Shown: positions 49,341 through 58,684 of the stretch, piece after piece
Numbering within the stretch: position 1 is the stretch's first letter
How the letters are laid out: every line of letters begins with the position of its first letter
Assembly: GCF_019900845.1 (NCBI RefSeq)
Contig: NZ_CP074570.1
Coordinates: 1,798,001-1,862,000 of the forward strand
Source: Paraneptunicella aestuarii
Lineage (GTDB): Bacteria > Pseudomonadota > Gammaproteobacteria > Enterobacterales > Alteromonadaceae
DNA length: 64,000 nucleotides
Direction: 5' to 3'
Program-made: the position numbers and the translations under genes
Notes under the pieces: model-generated
Database searches by the model: none
What the model was told of the DNA's origin: nothing
What the model saw: only the letters and a program-made list of their open reading frames with translations

Positions 49341-49348
49341 GGCTGATT

Positions 49349-49870
49349 TTGAAACATTTGGTATTGTGTCGTCATGCTAAATCAAGTTGGAAATATCCCG
49401 TAGAGGACTGTTATCGCCCACTTAATAAAAGGGGGTTGCTCAATGCTGTTGATATGGCCAGATGCCTGGCAAATGAAGAATTGAATGGAAAATCCTTTGA
49501 TTGTCCACAATTGATCTTGTGTTCTCATTCTGTACGCACTTATGCGACAGCGCTAGCCTATATTGAGGAAAATCGCTGGCCGATCAGTGTGTTATCTTTG
49601 GAACCCTTGATTTATGAAGCATCCGGCCAAACGCTTCTTTCTATTCTTGCGAAAGTAAAAAAGAGTGTTAACTCACTTTGGTTAGTGGCTCACAATCCGG
49701 GTTTGAATTTGCTTGCAGAATATCTGCTGGGTAAAGAATTGGAGAATATCGTTACCAGTGCGCAATTACATATATCGCTTGATATTGAAAATTGGAAAGA
49801 ACTCCTGGAACAAAAGACCATTGTTTCCAAGTCCAAACTAGTGCATTGGCTACAGCCATCTATGTTGTAG
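49349..49870 (+). CDS. SixA-type phosphohistidine phosphatase
   Basis: 173 residues. The start is taken as TTG at 49349, because GAGG lies 7 bp upstream and gives MKHLVLCRHAKSSW, the SixA N-terminus. TTG at 49337 overlaps the kinase stop. The RHG catalytic histidine is in LCRHAKS, and the second His is likely that of VAHNPGLN. E. coli SixA removes phosphate from the ArcB HPt domain. Here it follows a hybrid kinase at once, so it may act on that phosphorelay. Confidence 0.87.
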   Translation: MKHLVLCRHAKSSWKYPVEDCYRPLNKRGLLNAVDMARCLANEELNGKSFDCPQLILCSHSVRTYATALAYIEENRWPISVLSLEPLIYEASGQTLLSILAKVKKSVNSLWLVAHNPGLNLLAEYLLGKELENIVTSAQLHISLDIENWKELLEQKTIVSKSKLVHWLQPSML

Positions 49871-50067
49871 CGTCTCTTTTTCAATACCTATACTTTAATG
49901 ACTCCCACTAAAGAGGTTGCTATAGTGAGAATGTTGATTCGAGAATAATCACTTTAAACCTGTTCTAGCAATACTTAGATGCAGGAACGTTTGTGAGTTG
50001 GGGAAGTCACAAGTGAACATATCAATATTTCATCTCTGATATGGGGCAGAGACTGATTGAATGATGA

Positions 50068-52602
50068 ATGGTGAATGGATTGGGTAAAAGCAAAGAGATT
50101 TTTAAAAACCTTGATGTCAATCTTTCTGTTGAGTCTATGCAGCATATTTATTTGCAGGCTCGGGAAAATGAACCCAACAGTAGTGATTTCGTGCTCAAAA
50201 TGGAGGTTCGCAGGCTTCTAAAACCTTGTCGCCAGGTGATCGATTTGCGTGGCAAAGTGGATGGGATTTGTGAACGTTATGAGTATGAGGATATCAATCA
50301 CTTTATGGATCCTGTCGCGGCTCAGGTGTTTGAAAAACAACTCGGTGTTTTCGGTGATTTTACGATTGGTGTATTTGAAGCTGTGCATAAAACCGAAAAC
50401 AATTTTCGGGTTCGTTATGAAAAATCTGTCGTTGAGGCTCAAGAAAGCTTCAAGGCTGGCAAGTCACCTGCACTAGCGCAGCAGTCGGTCGAGACCCAAT
50501 CTGCACCTCAAATATCGTATCTGGTTCCCTCGTATTGTTTTGCTGATATTGACCGTAGAAAGGAAGAAAGAATGAATTTCTTCTGTAAGGTCGAATTACG
50601 TTCCGATTGTAATGAAGTATTTGAAGCCCGTTCTCTGGATCTTTCCTTACATGGCATTCGAGTACGTACCAATAGTGAAATGCAGTTCTCCGTGGGGGAC
50701 GTATTTCAACTCTATTACACCGGATTGGAAAACAAGTATGTATTGAATGATGTCAATGGAGAGCGATATCAAGTCGTTAATATCATTCGTCATGATGACG
50801 AGCGGCAAATCGGATTAAAACGCATTCAGGTAACGCTTTATGACAAGGTGACGGTATTTTTACGTGATCTGATACGTACCTTGAAACCGGTGAGAAAGGT
50901 GAATGTGAGTAATTCACTGCGCTCGCTCAATATAAAAGGCTTGGAGCAGTATTTTATTAAAGGCTCCAAGTCATTTCCGGTCTTTATAGTTCATTCTAAA
51001 GGTGAGTTCTATCCTCGATACGCTTTATCCAATGAAGTGAGTGCCAAATCGCTTTGTTATTGGAGTAACAAGCAACAGCAGCATTGTTTATCCGTATTAT
51101 TAAGTCAGGAGCGCCTCTCTTATATTATTGAGCGGGGAATTACCGAGCTATACGCCTATGCCTTTAATACCACCAGCAAAGATGATGTGGTTTTTTATAC
51201 GGCTATGGATTATGAGTTAAAGGACAACGAGCTATTGCGTAGCTCTTTTCTTGCTTATGCTACCAGGCAAGCCAGTTGGCGAGTTTATAAACTACAAGTT
51301 AAAGAGATCTCTGAGCAGCAAAGTTATCGCCCGTTGACCACTCCTCAGGCGAAAAAAGAAATGGAAGAGGGGAAAATTCCCATTTCTGTGCGAGCCTTAA
51401 AAGTAGTACGAGCGCTGAGTCATATGGTGCTGATGACAGATATTACCGATGAAACTCAGGTTTTGGCCTATCATCGCCATAAAGTCAGCCAGAAACACTA
51501 TAAGGCGCTATTACGATTTCGTCAGGCAGAGCCTGATGAGTCAAAGTCATTTAGTATGATCCAGCTTAATAACTTGCGCGGTGATATTAAGCAAACACGC
51601 AGCCCGTTTCCTGTGAGAACCAATGTTATTCTGGAAAAAGACGGTGTAAAACAGGATGGTGTGACCGATTTGGTAACCCCTTATTTAATCCGGGTTGGAT
51701 TGAGAGAAGGGTTGCCCTGGCAAGAAGGCGAAGTGCTAAAGATTACCTTCCCTGAGTTGAAAACGCGCTCCAAGCATCACCAAATGGTTGATCTACCTTT
51801 TGAGGTTGTCGATATTGGTGCCGGCGGTAAATTTGTCTCGTTAAAACCGTTCAAAAAGCGAGATAGTGATATTCACACAGCGGAACATTTCTTTATTAAC
51901 TATTCGCGAACAGTAGCTGAAAAGCACCTCAATAATCCGCCATCAAAGATTGAGGATTTACCCGATGCATTACGCAATTTGTATGTGAATAATGCCTTGA
52001 ATTTTGGCTTATATTTTAAGCTTCATGGTAAATATCGATTACCCGCAGCCATGTCTCGCCCGGTTATTCCTACTCGAATTGCGACCTTGTTCAATTTGGG
52101 CATTGAGGCCGACAGAACCAGTAATGTTCAAAATATGTATACCCTGTTTTCTGATGGCGAATATGAACAACACTTTGTCACTGAAATACTCAAGATGATG
52201 CCTTCCAAGGGTAAACCAGAACTGAGGGAAGGGGTGATGAAAGAAATTTTTATTGCTTACCATCCTGACGCTAGCTCGCTTGAGAAAATGGTTACAAGTA
52301 AGCCAAGTGAAGACTTTGCCAGCAATATGGAACGCCAAGACTATATTGCTACCTGTTTGGCTCGTGGGATTTTCTTTTCAGTTACTGTATGGTTTTCTCA
52401 ATCAGCGGATATTGACTGGGAATTTTTGAAAGAAGAGCGAAACTACGTGCGCAAAAACGCCAGTGAGGAACTTACCCAGTTTGAAAATGAGCTGAAAAAA
52501 ATCATAGGGGTAGGAGAGGTTATCGATACAACGGATGAAGTCATGCGTCGATATGGATTTAGCGAAGAAGAGATCTTATTGAATCGAAAACCCAGTGAAT
52601 AA
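50068..52602 (+). CDS. Large PilZ-domain protein
   Basis: 844 residues. One PilZ domain near 160-280 has the c-di-GMP-binding motif R164-K-E-E-R168 and D191-L-S193-L-H-G196. A second, looser PilZ-like stretch lies around residues 500-600 (RSPFPVRTNVIL, VDIGAGGKFVSL). The rest is unknown, beta-rich in the middle and helical at the C-terminus. It is 197 bp after sixA with no clear terminator between, and is ended by a terminator. It is a likely c-di-GMP effector; the output is not evident. Confidence 0.85.
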   Translation: MVNGLGKSKEIFKNLDVNLSVESMQHIYLQARENEPNSSDFVLKMEVRRLLKPCRQVIDLRGKVDGICERYEYEDINHFMDPVAAQVFEKQLGVFGDFTIGVFEAVHKTENNFRVRYEKSVVEAQESFKAGKSPALAQQSVETQSAPQISYLVPSYCFADIDRRKEERMNFFCKVELRSDCNEVFEARSLDLSLHGIRVRTNSEMQFSVGDVFQLYYTGLENKYVLNDVNGERYQVVNIIRHDDERQIGLKRIQVTLYDKVTVFLRDLIRTLKPVRKVNVSNSLRSLNIKGLEQYFIKGSKSFPVFIVHSKGEFYPRYALSNEVSAKSLCYWSNKQQQHCLSVLLSQERLSYIIERGITELYAYAFNTTSKDDVVFYTAMDYELKDNELLRSSFLAYATRQASWRVYKLQVKEISEQQSYRPLTTPQAKKEMEEGKIPISVRALKVVRALSHMVLMTDITDETQVLAYHRHKVSQKHYKALLRFRQAEPDESKSFSMIQLNNLRGDIKQTRSPFPVRTNVILEKDGVKQDGVTDLVTPYLIRVGLREGLPWQEGEVLKITFPELKTRSKHHQMVDLPFEVVDIGAGGKFVSLKPFKKRDSDIHTAEHFFINYSRTVAEKHLNNPPSKIEDLPDALRNLYVNNALNFGLYFKLHGKYRLPAAMSRPVIPTRIATLFNLGIEADRTSNVQNMYTLFSDGEYEQHFVTEILKMMPSKGKPELREGVMKEIFIAYHPDASSLEKMVTSKPSEDFASNMERQDYIATCLARGIFFSVTVWFSQSADIDWEFLKEERNYVRKNASEELTQFENELKKIIGVGEVIDTTDEVMRRYGFSEEEILLNRKPSE

Positions 52603-52650
52603 GAGTTCGTATTACTTTTGCTAAGGCTCGTGTATTGAAATCAAGAATGA

Positions 52651-52680
52651 AAAAGGCGTTCAAAAGAACGCCTTTAGCTT
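52651..52680 (+). terminator. Terminator of the PilZ gene
   Basis: A perfect 10-bp stem AAAGGCGTTC (52652-52661) / GAACGCCTTT (52666-52675) with an AAAA loop, A-rich upstream and T-ending downstream. It can serve both the PilZ gene and the convergent peptidase gene. Confidence 0.82.
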
Positions 52681-52695
52681 ATATGCAAGGGGTGT

Positions 52696-54543
52696 TTACC
52701 AACCGCACTGACGGCCTTTATTTTGCTCATCTAACCAGGTTTTAAGTGGAGCAAAGTAATCAAGAATTGCTGTTGCATCCATTTCTGGCTTACCTGTTAA
52801 TACTTCCAGAGCTTCTTGCCAAGGTTTGCTTTGACCCATCATCAACATTTTATTTAATGCTGCGCCAGCTTCTTTGTTATTCGCAATAGAACAGCGATGA
52901 ACCGGACCTTCGTCACCCGCAATTTCACACAAAGCTCTGTGGAATTGGAATTGTAAAATATGAGCAAGGAAGTAGCGGCTATATGGTGTATTACCTGGAA
53001 TGTGGTATTTCGCACCTGGGTCAAATGCATCCGCAGGGCGCTCTACAGGTGATGCTACGCCTTGATATTGCTCACGTAGTTCCCACCAGTATTTGTTGTA
53101 ATCTTCAGGCTTGATCTTGCCGGAGAATACACCCCAGCGCCATTTATCAACTAGCAAACCAAATGGAACGAAGGCAATTTTGTCCAAAGCGGTTTTTAAC
53201 AACATACCAATGTCGTTTGACGCATCAGGAATTTCGTCAACCAAGCCGATGCCTTTCAGGTATTTAGGTGTGATGGACAATGCGATGGTGTCACCGATAG
53301 CTTCATGGAATCCATCGTTTGCAGAGCTTTGGTACAACAGAGGCTGCTTGTTATAGGCACGCTGATAGAAGTTATGGCCTAATTCGTGGTGAATAACGGC
53401 GAATTCTTCCCCTGTTTTCTGGATACACATCTTAATACGCAGGTCGTCTACGTTGTCCAGGTTCCAGGCAGAAGCGTGGCACACAACGTCGCGATCAGCG
53501 GGTTGTTGGAACATCGAGCGCTCCCAGAAAGTCTCTGGTAGAGGTTCAAATCCCAAGCCTGTAAAGAAAGCTTCCGCTTGCTTAACCATTTTGATTTCGT
53601 CATAGCCGTTGTCTTCCAATGCTTTGGTCACATCAATGACTTTCATTTCCTGCTCTGGCTTAACAACATCATAGATATTGGACCACGTTTGTGCCCACAT
53701 ATTGCCAAGCAGGTGAGCTGGAATAGGCTTATCTTGTGGAACAATATCTGTGCCGTAAGTTTCACCCAGTTCAGCTCTTACGTGGCAGTGAAGTGCATCA
53801 TAAAATGGCTTTACTTGCCCCCATAGACGATCAAGCTCTGCTTCAAAGTCGTCAGATTTCATGTCATATTTGCCGCGCCAAAGCTCACTGATATCAGCAA
53901 AACCAAGCTCTTGAGCTCCCTTGTTCGCGATTTCAACTTCTTCCATATAAAGAGGTTTCATGGGAACAGAGACTTCTCGCCAACCTTTCCAAAGCTCCAA
54001 CAGTAATTCTGGGTCGCGTTGAGTCGCCATAATGGAACTCATTTCTGTCAGAGTCATACATTTCTTGTTGTCACCGTCGCCTTGGCAGTATTTTCCAGAG
54101 CCATACATGCCTTCCAGGTCTGTCTGAATTTGAGCTAAACGCTCAGATTGCTTGGCATCGGACGGTGGTGGTAATACCAGGGAATGACGCAACAAGTCCA
54201 ACATACGACGAGTGTCAGCGTCTACTTCTACATTGTTGAATCTGGCCGATTCTTTAGCCATTTCAGAAGCTTTGCTGGAAACACGCTCACCAAGATAAGC
54301 CGAAACATTGGCTGTATCCTGATTAATATAGGTTTGATAAGCCCACGCTGCTTGAGCTGCTGGTAAGGAAAGCTTATTTAATTCTTCCTGAGATTGTTTC
54401 AGAAACTCTTTTGCTTCTGCCGCAGTAGCTTGAGGGGAAACTTTGGCACTTGTGTCGTTTTTAGGTGATTGTTCAGAGCATGCTGAGAGACCGAGCACTG
54501 CGCTGATAAGCAGTGCCAGGCTGGAGGATTTTGCTTTTATCAT
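52696..54543 (-). CDS. M2 family metallopeptidase lipoprotein (ACE-like dipeptidyl carboxypeptidase)
   Basis: 615 residues. Lipobox LSAC at 19-22 (Cys22) followed by a Ser/Lys-rich linker. The zinc site is His386-Glu387-x-x-His390 in HHELGHNFYQ, with the third ligand Glu414 in GFHEAIGD. Like eukaryotic angiotensin-converting enzyme relatives, it should remove C-terminal dipeptides from peptides in the envelope. Probably anchored to the outer membrane. Single gene, divergent from the PsrA-like gene. Confidence 0.94.
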   Translation of the reverse strand: MIKAKSSSLALLISAVLGLSACSEQSPKNDTSAKVSPQATAAEAKEFLKQSQEELNKLSLPAAQAAWAYQTYINQDTANVSAYLGERVSSKASEMAKESARFNNVEVDADTRRMLDLLRHSLVLPPPSDAKQSERLAQIQTDLEGMYGSGKYCQGDGDNKKCMTLTEMSSIMATQRDPELLLELWKGWREVSVPMKPLYMEEVEIANKGAQELGFADISELWRGKYDMKSDDFEAELDRLWGQVKPFYDALHCHVRAELGETYGTDIVPQDKPIPAHLLGNMWAQTWSNIYDVVKPEQEMKVIDVTKALEDNGYDEIKMVKQAEAFFTGLGFEPLPETFWERSMFQQPADRDVVCHASAWNLDNVDDLRIKMCIQKTGEEFAVIHHELGHNFYQRAYNKQPLLYQSSANDGFHEAIGDTIALSITPKYLKGIGLVDEIPDASNDIGMLLKTALDKIAFVPFGLLVDKWRWGVFSGKIKPEDYNKYWWELREQYQGVASPVERPADAFDPGAKYHIPGNTPYSRYFLAHILQFQFHRALCEIAGDEGPVHRCSIANNKEAGAALNKMLMMGQSKPWQEALEVLTGKPEMDATAILDYFAPLKTWLDEQNKGRQCGW

Positions 54544-54882
54544 AATATTAATAATCCTGAGTTGTTGCTGTATTCTATCGTCGAAGTGATGAGTGAACCC
54601 TTGTGTCTTTTAGATAACAGTTAACAGGTTAAAACCGAAAATTAATGTTACCTTCACTCTCCTCGACATTCCCATGTATTAAAATAATCGGCCAGTATAA
54701 TCAAAAAACGACGGATAAACAGACTTTGTATGTAAGCGGTGATTAATTTGCGATAAGTAGCGCAAATAATGAGATAGGGACTTTTATTTTTTACGGAATT
54801 TATTGAGGTTGAGGGCGTTTACCCTGAGGCTTGGATCTTATGGCGATAGGTTAGGCATCTACAGACTTGCACTTTCGTAAAC
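54544..54882. other. Divergent gap between the M2 peptidase and the PsrA-like gene
   Basis: 339 bp, AT-rich. No operator or RNA gene could be identified with confidence. It must hold both promoters. Confidence 0.45.
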
Positions 54883-55587
54883 ATGCCTATAGAGTCAGGT
54901 GGATATGATTGGATTTTGTATTGCTCTGTGAACACGAAAAATAAAATTCTTAATGCTGCCGAATTGTTGTTCTCTGAACTGGGATTTGACAACACATCAC
55001 TGCGCTCGATTACCAGTAAAGCGGATGTAAACCTCGCATCAGTGAACTACCACTTTGGTTCCAAAAAAGAACTTATTCAGGCGGTTCTTGATCGATATCT
55101 TGGTGTATTGATGCCGGAAGTGGATAAACGCATCAATCTTCTCTCTGAGCACCACCCTAATGCTAATGCAGAAAATTTGTTTGAGTTGATGGTTGAGCCG
55201 CTTTTAATGCTTGATTCGGTAAGGCCCAATGGTACTCGTACTTTTGTGCAGTTATTCGCGAAAGCTTACTATGAATCTCAAGGGCACGTGCGCAAGTACA
55301 TCAATATCCATTACGGCGATGTTATGAAACGTTTTAATGGAGCCTTGTATGCCACGGTTCCTCATTTACCTAAAGAAGAAGTGTTTTGGCGTTGGCATTT
55401 TGCTTTGGGATCTTGTGTTTTCACAATGGCTTCAAGCCGGGCATTAACGGATATCGCTGCGGCAGATTTTCACGAGAAGATGGATATAGCTGAACTGATC
55501 CGCAAGGTTATCCACTTTGTTGCTGCGGGTTTTGCTGCGCCTGGCGCGGTGAACATCAAACTATATCCCGAGAGAGATATAGCCTGA
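54883..55587 (+). CDS. psrA: TetR-type regulator, PsrA-like
   Basis: About 220-234 residues. The HTH runs through SLRSITSKADVNLASVNYHFGSKKELIQAV, which resembles Pseudomonas PsrA closely, including the NLAxVNYHFGSK motif. The C-terminal domain fits the PsrA effector-binding region. PsrA senses long-chain fatty acids and represses beta-oxidation and etf genes in pseudomonads. The start is uncertain: ATG at 54883 has no ribosome-binding site, and GTG at 54928 (VNTKNKIL) matches the family better. Monocistronic. Confidence 0.82.
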   Translation: MPIESGGYDWILYCSVNTKNKILNAAELLFSELGFDNTSLRSITSKADVNLASVNYHFGSKKELIQAVLDRYLGVLMPEVDKRINLLSEHHPNANAENLFELMVEPLLMLDSVRPNGTRTFVQLFAKAYYESQGHVRKYINIHYGDVMKRFNGALYATVPHLPKEEVFWRWHFALGSCVFTMASSRALTDIAAADFHEKMDIAELIRKVIHFVAAGFAAPGAVNIKLYPERDIA

Positions 55588-55642
55588 TGTAATTGGCGTT
55601 TTCTTTTAGTGTTGACTCAATGAGATTAAGTCAACATATGGT

Positions 55643-55906
55643 TTACTCGTATAAACCTAAATGCGCTTTGGCATAAGCCTCAAAGTCAGTAAATCCTCCG
55701 ATATGTTCTTGATCCAAAAAGATTTGAGGTACGGTTTCTACCGGTTTACCCACGGTTTTTTCCAAATCAGCCTTGCTGATACCTTCTTTTTGAATGTCGA
55801 TATAGCGAAATTTGAAGTCATCGCGCTCTTCACTTAACTTTGTTGCTAAATCTTTTGCTCTTACACAATAAGGGCATCCTTCACGTCCAAAAATGACAGC
55901 GTACAT
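55643..55906 (-). CDS. grxA: Glutaredoxin 1 (GrxA-like)
   Basis: 87 residues from the ATG at 55906 (MYAVIFGREGCPYCVRAKDL), with GGGAGAA upstream. The redox motif is CPYC at residues 11-14; KPVETVPQIFLDQEHIGGF supplies the glutathione-binding TVP and the GG turn. Reduces disulfides using glutathione, including ribonucleotide reductase. Length and sequence fit E. coli GrxA. Confidence 0.94.
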   Translation of the reverse strand: MYAVIFGREGCPYCVRAKDLATKLSEERDDFKFRYIDIQKEGISKADLEKTVGKPVETVPQIFLDQEHIGGFTDFEAYAKAHLGLYE

Positions 55907-56134
55907 TGTTTTCTCCCGGTTTTTTCTTACAGTCATATAAGAAGAATCATCATTTAATGTGACTATTCTAGTTCATGTATTTCAATGGAAAAGACGATTA
56001 ATTCGATTTAATTCATCAGTAATTACGATTAACCGGAGATTGACGCATTTTTGATAGGTTGCCGGGCAAATGATTGTATTTTCTGGCACATCTTTTATAT
56101 TGGTGCGCAATAAAAATCATTATAAAGACCCTTT

Positions 56135-57166
56135 ATGGCACCAATAATGTTAGATCTCACCGGATATGAGCTGACTCCGGAAGAAAAAGAGATCCTTGAA
56201 CACCCCTTGGTAGGTGGAGTCATTCTGTTTACTCGCAATTATCACGATGTCACACAAGTAAGAGAACTTGTTCGGCAAACTCGCGCAGCGGCACGAAATG
56301 AATTGCTGTTCGCTGTTGATCATGAAGGGGGGCGTGTACAACGTTTTCGTCAGGGGTTTAGTGCCATTCCTGCAATGGGAAGTTTGCAGAATTCCTTTCC
56401 TGAAGATATCAATACGGCCTGTCAGTATGCCAAAAGCTTTGGTTGGTTGATGGCAGCTGAAGTGCAAGCTGTTGATATTGATATTAGTTTTGCGCCGGTA
56501 CTGGATATTCACGGTATCTCAGAAGTGATTGGCGACAGAAGCTTTAGCGACAACCCGCAAGATATCATTTCAATAGGCGCAGCTTTTATTGAAGGGATGC
56601 GAGAAGCGGGCATGAAGTCAACAGGCAAGCATTTTCCGGGTCATGGTAATGTCCTGGAAGATTCCCATATTGCTATCCCTGTTGATAAGCGAGCGAGAGG
56701 AGATGTTTTCAACATTGATATGTCTGTATTTAAAGCCGTTCATGAGCAGGGACTGTTGGATGCCGTGATGCCAGCGCATGTGATTTATCCAGACGTGGAC
56801 GACATGCCGGCGGGTTTTTCTGAGGTTTGGATTAAACAGATTTTGCGTCAACAGCTAGGGTTTGATGGTGTTGTCTTTTCAGATGATTTAGCGATGGAAG
56901 GTGCGACAGGCATTGGTAGCTTTACTCAACGTGCTGAAGCGGCATTTAACGCGGGTTGTGACATGGCATTGGTATGTAATCACCGAAAAGGCGCTATTCA
57001 GGTGTTGGATGAGTTATCCCATGATTATATCAACGCAACGTCAAACAGACGTTTAGCGACTATGTTGATGTCACAAAGAGCGGATAATAAAGCTTGGGCT
57101 CAGCTACAACAGTCCACCCGCTGGAATGAAGCCCAGAAGCAGTTAGAGAAGTATCATGAGCAATAA
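56135..57166 (+). CDS. nagZ: Beta-N-acetylglucosaminidase
   Basis: 343 residues, glycoside hydrolase family 3. The substrate/general-acid loop is KHFPGHGNVLEDSH (about residues 167-180). The nucleophile aspartate is in VFSDDLAMEGA (about residues 249-259). It removes GlcNAc from anhydro-muropeptides in cytosolic peptidoglycan recycling. Its last 11 bp overlap the start of the following transporter gene, so the two are coupled. Confidence 0.95.
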   Translation: MAPIMLDLTGYELTPEEKEILEHPLVGGVILFTRNYHDVTQVRELVRQTRAAARNELLFAVDHEGGRVQRFRQGFSAIPAMGSLQNSFPEDINTACQYAKSFGWLMAAEVQAVDIDISFAPVLDIHGISEVIGDRSFSDNPQDIISIGAAFIEGMREAGMKSTGKHFPGHGNVLEDSHIAIPVDKRARGDVFNIDMSVFKAVHEQGLLDAVMPAHVIYPDVDDMPAGFSEVWIKQILRQQLGFDGVVFSDDLAMEGATGIGSFTQRAEAAFNAGCDMALVCNHRKGAIQVLDELSHDYINATSNRRLATMLMSQRADNKAWAQLQQSTRWNEAQKQLEKYHEQ

Positions 57167-58607
57167 TAAAGACGTTGAACCTGTATCGAATCGCTCTGAG
57201 CCTGAAAATTCGGGAGAACCAGAAAGCAGGGGAAAAATATCCTTTAGCTTTTGGGTGATTGTTTCTGCCTTTATTGCATCCACTGTTTTAGGATTGGGAA
57301 CCAGCGCTGCCGGATTCGATACACCTATTGCCTGGACTGCGGCGATAACCCTGTTCACGGCCATTCTTTGGGTCACTGAAGCGTTACCTATTCCGGCTAC
57401 TTCTCTCATCCCCTTTTTTGCCTTTCCCTTAACCGGAGTGCTCAGCCATAGTGAGGCGGCATCGTCATTGGGAAGTCATGTCATTATTCTGTTGATGGGC
57501 GCGTTTATGCTCTCTAAGGGCATTGAGAAGTCGAATGTTCATCAGCGCTTTGCTTTATATATGATCCGGATTACTGGCGGACAAAGCGCCAAACGCTTGG
57601 TTTTTGCCTTTATGATCACCGCCGCGGCTCTTAGTATGTGGATATCTAACACCGCTACAACCCTGATGTTACTGCCCATTGCGCTAGCGGTTCTACAACC
57701 TATCAATAATCCCAGAGTGGCGATTGCCATCCTGCTGGGTATTGCCTATGCCGCCAGTTTGGGAGGCGTGGGTACGCCAATTGGTACGCCGCCAAACATC
57801 ATTTTTATGAGTGTTTATCAGGAACATACGGGAACAGAGATTAACTTTATTGAATGGATGAAGTTTGGTGTGCCTATTGTCTTGTTAGCTATTCCTGTCA
57901 TGGCGCTGTGGCTAACCCGAGGCTTAGGGGAATTAAACGATTTTCATCTTCCAGAAGTAGGTGAGTGGCGATCTCAGGAGAGACGTGTTATTGGGGTGTT
58001 TGCCTGTGTTGCATTAGCCTGGATAACGCGTCCATTTTGGACTGAGGCATTGCAACTCAACTCGGTTGGAGATAGCACCATTGCACTTGCTGGCGTGGTT
58101 GCCATGTTCATGGTGCCAACCGGAAGTGGTGTTAAAAACGATAGGCTGTTGGATTGGCAAACGGCGAATAATATCCCTTGGGGAATGTTATTGTTATTTG
58201 CTGGTGGCATTTGTATTGCCAAGGCATTCACTGCATCTGGTTTGAGTAAGGAAATCGGGAATTTTCTGAGTGTACTGAATGAATTTCCTCTACTGTTATT
58301 GATATTGAGTATTTGTATTTTTGTGACTTTCCTGACCGAAATCACCTCGAATACTGCAACGGCAACACTGCTTATGCCCATCTTGGCGGTAACAGGTAGC
58401 TCTATGGGGATTGATCCTGCTTTGTTGATGATCCCTGCTGCGATTAGTGCCAGTTGTGCCTTTATGTTGCCTGTTGCGACAGCTCCTAACGCGATTGTGT
58501 ACGGTACAGACAAGTTCAAAATCAGTGATATGGCAAAGGAAGGTGCAGTGCTTAATATTTTGGTTGCTTGTGTTGTTGCGACAGTGTCGTATTTATCCTT
58601 GGGATAA
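57156..58607 (+). CDS. SLC13/DASS anion transporter
   Basis: 483 residues with about 12 membrane helices after a polar N-terminal tail of about 28. The two family SNT motifs are in MWISNTATTLMLLPIA (first half) and EITSNTATATLLMPIL (second half), which build the sodium/dicarboxylate site. The GTPPNIIFM hairpin is also seen. Probably a sodium-coupled dicarboxylate (or sulfate) importer. The start overlaps nagZ by 11 bp; a link with recycling is possible but not shown. Confidence 0.88.
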   Translation: MSNNKDVEPVSNRSEPENSGEPESRGKISFSFWVIVSAFIASTVLGLGTSAAGFDTPIAWTAAITLFTAILWVTEALPIPATSLIPFFAFPLTGVLSHSEAASSLGSHVIILLMGAFMLSKGIEKSNVHQRFALYMIRITGGQSAKRLVFAFMITAAALSMWISNTATTLMLLPIALAVLQPINNPRVAIAILLGIAYAASLGGVGTPIGTPPNIIFMSVYQEHTGTEINFIEWMKFGVPIVLLAIPVMALWLTRGLGELNDFHLPEVGEWRSQERRVIGVFACVALAWITRPFWTEALQLNSVGDSTIALAGVVAMFMVPTGSGVKNDRLLDWQTANNIPWGMLLLFAGGICIAKAFTASGLSKEIGNFLSVLNEFPLLLLILSICIFVTFLTEITSNTATATLLMPILAVTGSSMGIDPALLMIPAAISASCAFMLPVATAPNAIVYGTDKFKISDMAKEGAVLNILVACVVATVSYLSLG

Positions 58608-58641
58608 TTGCTTTTGCTATTCCCATTAATTAAAGGTTAAA

Positions 58642-58667
58642 CCACAGCCGCTTGAATGCGGCTGTGG
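58642..58667. terminator. Terminator between the convergent transporter and isonitrile-fusion genes
   Basis: A perfect 10-bp stem CCACAGCCGC / GCGGCTGTGG with a TTGAAT loop. On the plus strand it is followed by a short T-run (TGATTT) and on the minus strand by a T-rich run, so it can serve both genes. Confidence 0.8.
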
Positions 58668-58684
58668 TGATTTAATCCCTCATT

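Noticed and set aside
57974..58519. 181-codon frame antisense to the SLC13 transporter
   Set aside because: Shadow of the transporter, which carries both SNT motifs on the plus strand.
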